Shown: positions 55,821-60,989 of the stretch, piece after piece | How positions within the stretch are numbered: the stretch's first letter is position 1 | How the letters are laid out: every line of letters begins with the position of its first letter | From: an uncultured Collinsella sp. | GTDB taxonomy: Bacteria; Actinomycetota; Coriobacteriia; Coriobacteriales; Coriobacteriaceae | Direction of reading: 5' to 3' | Assembly: GCA_937937835.1 (NCBI GenBank) | Contig: CALDBJ010000114.1 | Location: 1-60,989, forward strand | Length of the DNA stretch: 60,989 nucleotides | Translations under genes and position numbers: made by a program | The notes under the pieces: generated by a model | Database searches by the model: none | What the model saw: the letters and a program-made list of their open reading frames with translations, nothing else | Told to the model about the DNA's origin: nothing

Positions 55821-56198
55821 ATGATTCCCGGATCGAACAAGGACCATCCGTCCTTTTTAAAGTCGTTCTCCTACGCCATGGAGGGCTTCGTCACCGCCGT
55901 CAAGACTGAGCGCAACATTAAGGTCATGCTCGTGGCCGGTGTGTGTACCGTCATTGCCGGGTGCATCGTGGGACTCGACATTGCCGAGTGGGCCACGATT
56001 ATCATCTGCTGCGGCCTGGTGATTCACGGCGAGCTGTGCAATACCGCCATGGAGGCGATTGTCGACCTGGCAACCCAGGAGCTCCATCCGTTGGCCAAGC
56101 GTGCGAAGGACATCGCCGCCGCCTCTGTATACGTTCTTTCCATCACCGCCGCGATTGTGGGCGTACTGGTATTTGCCCACGCGCTCGACTTTATTTAG
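55821..56198 (+). CDS. dgkA: Undecaprenol/diacylglycerol kinase
   Basis: DgkA family membrane kinase, 125 aa, three membrane helices. The signature is ELCNTAMEAIVDL (about residues 73-85), with K/E ligands nearby. In Gram-positives the substrate is usually undecaprenol, recycling the carrier made by UppS. It lies between ybeY and era. Confidence 0.92.
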   Translation: MIPGSNKDHPSFLKSFSYAMEGFVTAVKTERNIKVMLVAGVCTVIAGCIVGLDIAEWATIIICCGLVIHGELCNTAMEAIVDLATQELHPLAKRAKDIAAASVYVLSITAAIVGVLVFAHALDFI

Positions 56199-56210
56199 AA
56201 AGGGATTCCC

Positions 56211-57278
56211 ATGTCCGACAATATGCAGCCTACTGATGAGATTTTGGACGACGAGTCCCTGGACGCGGTGGATACCGAGGAGCTCGAGGATGTCGAGGAG
56301 TTCGACCCGTTTGAGGGTATGAGCGACGAGGAACTCGACGCCCTGTGCGACGAGGACGACAACCTCGCGGGCTTTGGTGACGTTGAGCCCGGTTTCCGCA
56401 GCGGCTTTGTGGCCCTGGTCGGTCGTCCCAACGCTGGCAAGTCTACGCTGCTTAATGCCTGCTATGGCAAAAAGGTCGCCATCACCTCACCGGTGGCCCA
56501 GACGACCCGCCGCCGCATGCGCGCCGTCGTCAACCGCCCCGGCTACCAGCTGGTCTTTGTCGATACCCCCGGTATTCATAAGCCCAAGGACGGCTTGGGA
56601 TCCGAGCTCAACAAGAGCGCGTTGTTCGAGCTGAACGATGTTGATGTTGTCGCGTTTTTGATTGATGCCACCAAACCGATCGGCAGGGGAGACGCCTGGG
56701 TTGCCGAGCGCGTCAAGAACGCTCGTTCCAAGAAGGTCCTGGTGCTCACCAAGGCCGATGAGGCCGACCCCGCACAGGTCATGGAGCAGCTTAAGGCAGC
56801 CCACGAACTCATGGAATATGACGACGAGATCGTGACGTCGTCGGTCAAGAATTTCAACGTCGATGCATTTATCGAGACCGTTGCGCACTTTTTGCCTGAG
56901 GGTCCGCGTTGGTTCCCCGAGGACATGGGTACCGACGCTTCCGATGAGACGCTCGTTGCCGAGTTTGTGCGCGAGAAGGTCTTGCGCCGCACCCGTGATG
57001 AGATTCCGCACTCCGTTGGCGTGATCTGCGATGCGCTCGAGCAGACCAAGAAGGTGCTGCGCGTGCACGCCACCATTTTCGTCGAGCGCGAGGGCCAAAA
57101 GGGCATCATCATCGGTAAGGGCGGCGAGATGATCAAGCATATCGGTATCGACGCCCGCCGCGATCTTGAGCGCATCTTTGGCACGCAGGTCTTTTTGGAG
57201 CTGGGCGTGAAGGTAAAGGCCGGCTGGCGTGACGACGAGGCCCAGATTCGCCGCTTTGGCTACAACGCCGAGGATTAG
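56211..57278 (+). CDS. era: GTPase Era with acidic N-terminus
   Basis: Era, 355 aa, GTPase that binds the 3' end of 16S rRNA during 30S assembly. G1 is GRPNAGKS at residues 71-78, G3 DTPGIH, G4 TKAD; the C-terminal KH domain has GIIIGKGGEMIK. About 60 residues precede the usual start; 26 of them are Asp or Glu and none Lys or Arg. ATG 56211 has the stronger site (AAAGGG); an internal ATG (Met37) also lies after GAGGG but very closely spaced. The extension is unusual for Era. Confidence 0.95.
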   Translation: MSDNMQPTDEILDDESLDAVDTEELEDVEEFDPFEGMSDEELDALCDEDDNLAGFGDVEPGFRSGFVALVGRPNAGKSTLLNACYGKKVAITSPVAQTTRRRMRAVVNRPGYQLVFVDTPGIHKPKDGLGSELNKSALFELNDVDVVAFLIDATKPIGRGDAWVAERVKNARSKKVLVLTKADEADPAQVMEQLKAAHELMEYDDEIVTSSVKNFNVDAFIETVAHFLPEGPRWFPEDMGTDASDETLVAEFVREKVLRRTRDEIPHSVGVICDALEQTKKVLRVHATIFVEREGQKGIIIGKGGEMIKHIGIDARRDLERIFGTQVFLELGVKVKAGWRDDEAQIRRFGYNAED

Positions 57279-57287
57279 TCCGCGTCA

Positions 57288-58037
57288 ATGGCAGGCTCTC
57301 GCACATATCGCACGAAGGTGCTCGTCCTCGACAAGACCAAGCTCAAGGAAACCGACCTGATCTTGACGATGCTTGACGAGCGGGGACGGCAGGTTCGCGC
57401 CGTGGCAAAGGGCGCCCGCAAACCCGGCGGACGCCTGGCTGCGCGCTGCGAGCTGTTCTGTACGGTCGATATGCTGCTCGCACATGGACGGTCACTCGAC
57501 GTGGTTTCTCAGGCCGAGCTTATGGAGGCGCCGCTCGGCGCTGCGCCCGATTACGAGACGACCTGCGCCGCAAGCGCGATCGCCGAGGTCGCGCGCGTAT
57601 GCTCGTTCGAGGACGCCGAGGACCCGTTTACCTTTGCCATAACGCAGCGAGCGCTTGCCCTGGTGGGCAGCGGGCTTGACACGGCACATATGGACCTACT
57701 TGTGGCGGCATATGTCTTTAAGCTGCTATCGCACGTTGGCTATTGTCCCGATTTTTCGGCCTGTGTGCTGTGCGGAGACCCCATGCTGTCGTATTTTTCA
57801 GCCCAGGCGGGCGGTCTCATGTGCGGGTCGTGCGCGTCGAGCGTTCCAGGTGCCGAACTGGTGTCGACCGGTGAGACCGCATGGCTGCGCGCCCTCATGT
57901 CCATGACCTTCGATGCGCTCATGGCCGAGCGAATCGACCAGCATACGGCGGCATTCCTGCTCGGGCTTTCGCATGTTTGGGCTGCGACGCACACCGATCA
58001 GCGCCTCCGCGCGATGGAATTCATGTTGGGTCGGTGA
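57288..58037 (+). CDS. recO: DNA repair protein RecO
   Basis: RecO, 249 aa, helps RecA replace SSB at gaps. N-terminal OB-fold opens YRTKVLVLDKTKLKETDLIL. A zinc module has CVLCGDP and, about 20 residues later, CGSCA. ATG 57288 lies 9 bases after era. It closes the phoH-recO group. Confidence 0.93.
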   Translation: MAGSRTYRTKVLVLDKTKLKETDLILTMLDERGRQVRAVAKGARKPGGRLAARCELFCTVDMLLAHGRSLDVVSQAELMEAPLGAAPDYETTCAASAIAEVARVCSFEDAEDPFTFAITQRALALVGSGLDTAHMDLLVAAYVFKLLSHVGYCPDFSACVLCGDPMLSYFSAQAGGLMCGSCASSVPGAELVSTGETAWLRALMSMTFDALMAERIDQHTAAFLLGLSHVWAATHTDQRLRAMEFMLGR

Positions 58038-58061
58038 TGATGCGCAGGCGCGGGCTGCTTG

Positions 58062-58155
58062 TGGTAACATACCGACCTGTTGGTACCTCGACCTTGGTTG
58101 TTCGCTCCACCGGCGGCTTCCCAGTCCGAGGCGAATAGCGTCGCCTGCGGGCGAC
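58062..58155 (+). promoter_or_regulatory. rpsO promoter and leader
   Basis: TGG-TAACAT (58062-58070) resembles the extended -10 elements of the other ribosomal genes. The leader of about 100 bases contains GTCGCC-TGCG-GGCGAC (58140-58155), a hairpin 20 bases before rpsO. S15 leaders are known translational operators; here this is inference. Confidence 0.4.
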
Positions 58156-58175
58156 AAGAAACGAAAGGTGAAACA

Positions 58176-58454
58176 ATGACTGTTTCCAAAGAGCGCAAGG
58201 CGGAGCTGACCGCCCAGTTCGGTAACTCCCCGGTCGACACCGGTAACCCCAAGGTTCAGGTCGCCATCCTGTCCGAGCGCATCAAGGAGCTGACCGAGCA
58301 CATGAAGTCCCACCAGAAGGACTTCCACACCCGTCGTGGCCTGCTCATGCTCGTCGGCCGTCGTCGTCGTCTTCTCTCCTACATCAAGAAGAACGACATC
58401 GTCGAGTACCGTGAGCTCATCAAGGCTCTGGGCATTCGCGACAATATTCAGTAG
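58176..58454 (+). CDS. rpsO: 30S ribosomal protein S15
   Basis: S15, 92 aa, binds the central domain of 16S rRNA. VQVAILSERIKELTEHMKSH and RRRLLSYIKK are diagnostic. ATG 58176 follows GAAAGG. It pairs with pnp downstream, as in most bacteria, but a terminator lies between them. Confidence 0.97.
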   Translation: MTVSKERKAELTAQFGNSPVDTGNPKVQVAILSERIKELTEHMKSHQKDFHTRRGLLMLVGRRRRLLSYIKKNDIVEYRELIKALGIRDNIQ

Positions 58455-58470
58455 CGAACTTGTACATGCT

Positions 58471-58501
58471 AAGAGCGTCCTGCATGCGGGACGCTCTTTT
58501 T
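58471..58501 (+). terminator. rpsO terminator
   Basis: AGAGCGTCC pairs with GGACGCTCT, 9-10 bp, followed by TTTTT. Likely leaky, so that pnp can also be read from the rpsO promoter. Confidence 0.9.
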
Positions 58502-58568
58502 GTGTAAGGGCGTGAACAATCACGCTCTGAAGCGTGGCGGGGGCAGGGGGCCCGCGTCACATGAGAAG

Positions 58569-58591
58569 CCCGCAGGCAAGGGGCCTGTGGG
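58569..58591 (+). promoter_or_regulatory. pnp leader hairpin
   Basis: CCCGCAGGC (58569-58577) pairs with GCCTGTGGG (58583-58591), 9 bp with one G-T, immediately before the AAAGGAG site. In E. coli PNPase represses its own mRNA through a processed leader hairpin; a similar role here is possible. A weaker GCGGG/CCCGC hairpin precedes it. Confidence 0.4.
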
Positions 58592-58604
58592 GTAAAGGAG
58601 AACA

Positions 58605-60851
58605 ATGACACTCGTATCCAAGACCTTTGAGCTGTACGGCAAGACCTACACCTTCGAGTCCGGCGAGCTTGCCAAGCAGGCCACCGGCGCCTGCCTGGTC
58701 AAGCAGGGCGACACCACGATGCTCGACACCGTGGTCGTCTCCAAGGAGCGCAAGAACTACGACTTCTTCCCGCTGACCGTCGACTTCAACGAGAAGATGT
58801 ACGCTGCCGGTCGCATCCCGGGTGGCTACCTCAAGCGTGAGGGCCGCCCCAGCGAGAAGGCCACGCTTACGGCCCGCATGATCGACCGTCCGATCCGCCC
58901 GAGCTTCCCGGACGGCTTCCGCAACGAGGTGCACATCGTCGCCACCTCGCTCGTTGCCGATCAGGTCAACCCCTTCGACGTCATCAACGTCATGGGCGCC
59001 TCCCTGGCAATGACGCTCGGCGGCGTGCCCTTCGAGGGCCCGCTCGCCTGCGTGCGCATCGGCCGCAACGTGGAGACTGGCGAGTTTATCGTCAACCCCA
59101 CCTATGAGGAGCGCGAGAACTCCGACCTGGACCTTGAGCTGGGCGGTTCTGCCGACTTCATCTCGATGGTCGAGGCCGGCGCCGAGGAGATCTCCGAGGA
59201 CGACATGCTCGCCGCTATGAAGTTTGGCCAGGAGGCCCTCGCTGCCTTCTGCCAGGCCCAGGACGAGTTCGTCGCCGAGTGGGAGCAGGTCAACGGTGCC
59301 ATCGTTAAGAAGGAGTACCCGCTCGACCAGCCCGTCGAGGAGGTCCAGGAGCGTATCTTTGCCCACTACGACGAGATGGCCGCTGCCCTGCGCGATGCCG
59401 ACAAGCTCTCCCGCATCGGTAAGGTCGAGGCTCTGAAGGAGTCCATCCGCGCCGAGTTCACCGACGAGGAGCAGGCCGCTTGGGAGCGCGAGATCCCCGT
59501 GGCACTCAAGAAGCTCGAGAAGAAGGCCATGCGCACCATGGTCGTCGAGACCGGCGAGCGCGTTGACGGCCGTGCCGCCGACGAGATCCGTCCCATCATG
59601 GTGAAGGACAACTACCTGCCGCTCGTTCACGGTTCCGGTTTGTTCCAGCGTGGCCAGACCCAGGTGCTCTCCGTCCTGTCGCTTGGCATGCTCAACGAGG
59701 GCCAGCGTCTGGATACCATCGAGCCCACCGAGGGCAAGCGCTACATGCACCACTACAACTTCCCGCCTTTCTGCACCGGCGAGACCGGCCGCATGGGCAG
59801 CCCCAAGCGCCGCGAGATCGGCCATGGCAATCTGGCCGAGCGCGCTCTGCTTCCGGTGCTTCCCGACGAGAACGAGTTCCCCTACGCCATCCGCGTCGTC
59901 TCCGAGGTCATGGAGTCCAACGGCTCCTCTTCGATGGCTTCGACCTGCGGCTCCACGCTCGCCCTTATGGACGGCGGCGTGCCCATTAAGCGCCCGGTCT
60001 CCGGTATCGCCATGGGCCTGATCCAGGAGGAGGGCAAGACCGTGGTACTGTCCGACATCCAGGGTCTCGAGGACTTCCTGGGCGACATGGACTTTAAGGT
60101 CACCGGCACCACCGAGGGCATCACCGCCCTGCAGATGGACAACAAGGCCACCGGCCTCACCTTCGACATCCTGGCCCGCGCTCTGCAGCAGGCCAAGGAG
60201 GGTCGCGCCTTCATCCTGCAGAAGATGCTCGATGTGATCCCCGAGCCGCGCCACACCACGCGCAGCACCGCTCCGCGCATCGTTTCCATCCAGGTTCCGA
60301 CCGACAAGATCCGCGACGTCATCGGTTCCGGCGGTAAGGTCATCCGCGGTATCCAGGACGAGACCGGCGCCTCGGTCGACATCCAGGAGGACGGCACCGT
60401 CTTTGTCGGCGGCACCGGCGAGTCCGTCGACCAGGCCGTCGAGCGTATCAAGCTCATCATCAAGGTTCCCGAGCCGGGCGAGGAGTACACCGGTCGCGTG
60501 GTCTCCATCCAGCCCTTCGGCGCCTTCGTCAACCTGCTGCCCGGTAAGGACGGCCTGCTGCACATCTCCCGCGTCGCCAAGGGCCGCGTGGAGAAGGTCG
60601 AGGACGTCCTCAACGTGGGCGACGAGGTCAAGGTCGTCGTCATCGAGGTCGACGATCGCGGCAAGATCTCGCTCGATCGTCTTGACAAGCCCGAGGCCCC
60701 GGCTCGCGCCGAGGGTGCTTCCGAGGGCGACGGCGAGCACTTCCAGCGCCGTGAGCGTCCGCGTCGCGAGCGCTCCGAGCGCAGCGACCGTCCGCGCCGT
60801 CCCGGCGACAACGGAGGCCGCAAGCCCCGCCGTCACCACGACGCCGAGTAA
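58605..60851 (+). CDS. pnp: Polynucleotide phosphorylase
   Basis: PNPase, 748 aa, phosphorolytic 3'-5' exoribonuclease in RNA turnover. Two RNase PH domains (residues about 15-145 and 335-550), the first with FFPLTVDF and the second with the phosphate-binding GSSSMASTCGSTLAL. A KH domain (VIGSGGKVIRGI) and an S1 domain (YTGRVVSIQPFGAFV) follow. The C-terminus ends in an Arg/Glu/Asp-rich low-complexity tail of about 50 residues. ATG 58605 follows AAAGGAG. Confidence 0.97.
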   Translation: MTLVSKTFELYGKTYTFESGELAKQATGACLVKQGDTTMLDTVVVSKERKNYDFFPLTVDFNEKMYAAGRIPGGYLKREGRPSEKATLTARMIDRPIRPSFPDGFRNEVHIVATSLVADQVNPFDVINVMGASLAMTLGGVPFEGPLACVRIGRNVETGEFIVNPTYEERENSDLDLELGGSADFISMVEAGAEEISEDDMLAAMKFGQEALAAFCQAQDEFVAEWEQVNGAIVKKEYPLDQPVEEVQERIFAHYDEMAAALRDADKLSRIGKVEALKESIRAEFTDEEQAAWEREIPVALKKLEKKAMRTMVVETGERVDGRAADEIRPIMVKDNYLPLVHGSGLFQRGQTQVLSVLSLGMLNEGQRLDTIEPTEGKRYMHHYNFPPFCTGETGRMGSPKRREIGHGNLAERALLPVLPDENEFPYAIRVVSEVMESNGSSSMASTCGSTLALMDGGVPIKRPVSGIAMGLIQEEGKTVVLSDIQGLEDFLGDMDFKVTGTTEGITALQMDNKATGLTFDILARALQQAKEGRAFILQKMLDVIPEPRHTTRSTAPRIVSIQVPTDKIRDVIGSGGKVIRGIQDETGASVDIQEDGTVFVGGTGESVDQAVERIKLIIKVPEPGEEYTGRVVSIQPFGAFVNLLPGKDGLLHISRVAKGRVEKVEDVLNVGDEVKVVVIEVDDRGKISLDRLDKPEAPARAEGASEGDGEHFQRRERPRRERSERSDRPRRPGDNGGRKPRRHHDAE

Positions 60852-60874
60852 CAGCTAAACATAAGCAGCTCAAC

Positions 60875-60905
60875 AAGGGCGACTCCGTACAGGGGTCGCC
60901 CTTTT
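60875..60905 (+). terminator. pnp terminator
   Basis: AAGGGCGACTCC pairs with its complement (one G-T), loop of 5, followed by TTTT. Confidence 0.9.
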
Positions 60906-60928
60906 GCTTGCGCCCGGGAGGGCCGCAT

Positions 60929-60976
60929 ATGAAGTTTCCTGCTCTACAGTCCTGCGCAAGACGGAAAGCACATTAA
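60929..60976 (+). other. Possible 15-codon ORF with 3' hairpin
   Basis: ATG 60929 to TAA 60976 encodes 15 residues after GGGAGGG. A perfect 9-bp hairpin (GGAAAGCAC, 60963-60985, loop ATTAA) overlaps its end, and the T-rich tail reaches the window edge. It could be a leader peptide with a terminator, or simply an intergenic terminator. No function is claimed. Confidence 0.25.
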
Positions 60977-60989
60977 GTGCTTTCCTTTG

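Noticed and set aside
55867..56180. Frameshift in dgkA/era region
   Set aside because: Overlapping frames exist, but dgkA and era are each complete with proper starts and stops.
58557..60839. 760-codon open frame antisense to pnp
   Set aside because: Product is Leu/Gly/Asp/Val repetitive and mirrors pnp codons; not a gene.

Overview
The window looks like a core-chromosome segment from a Coriobacteriia actinobacterium, most likely Collinsella or a close relative. This rests on high G+C with G/C-ending codons, the actinobacterial integration host factor gene beside gmk and rpoZ (mihF-gmk-rpoZ), anaerobic fermentative enzymes (pyruvate phosphate dikinase with its regulator, AdhE) and a TrmFO/PyrK/PyrD1B set shared with low-G+C Gram-positives. 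The genus is an inference from gene content. I saw no rRNA, tRNA, CRISPR array or prophage.

Layout. 0.1-1.4 kb: a Y-family polymerase (minus). 1.5-12.5 kb: translation and RNA-modification genes rpsP-khpA-rimM-trmD-lepB, then glyQ-glyS, a PPDK regulatory protein, ppdK, rplS and rnhB. 12.6-17.9 kb: yraN-comM-dprA-trmFO-xerC (DNA uptake, tRNA methylation, recombination). 18-28.2 kb: rpsB-tsf, then pyrH-frr-uppS-cdsA-dxr-rseP-ispG-proS, covering translation factors, lipid and isoprenoid synthesis and a membrane protease. 28.4-31.9 kb: an APH-like kinase and adhE, both minus, convergent with proS. 32.0-33.1 kb: a REP-flanked REP-associated tyrosine transposase (RAYT) element whose transposase has an in-frame stop. 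33.2-39.2 kb: rpmB (minus) and the pyrimidine operon pyrR-B-C-K-D-F behind an attenuator. 39.3-41.8 kb: mihF-gmk-rpoZ-thiI. 42.0-46.5 kb: comEA-comEC, holA, rpsT. 46.5-53.0 kb: lepA, dusB, hemW, a membrane-anchored DnaJ-like protein and a conventional dnaJ. 53.0-60.9 kb: mtaB-phoH-ybeY-dgkA-era-recO, rpsO and pnp.

Most genes are tightly packed, co-directional (plus) and often overlap by 1-20 bases. Intrinsic terminators are clear (rplS, rnhB, tsf, proS, thiI, rpsT, rpsO, pnp). Several promoters carry an extended -10 of the form TGN-TATNNT, mainly ahead of ribosomal protein genes, whose short leaders contain hairpins suggestive of autoregulation.

The most unusual items are: a DnaJ paralogue whose C-terminal substrate domain is replaced by membrane segments; a site-2 protease with a helix-turn-helix-like insertion; a xerC-type recombinase whose conserved N-terminus can only be reached from a non-standard start codon (ATA); a decaying RAYT element with 51-bp inverted REP ends; a probably leaderless lepA mRNA; and helically phased TTTACC repeats ahead of ppdK. 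I found no clearly new defence or mobile system here.
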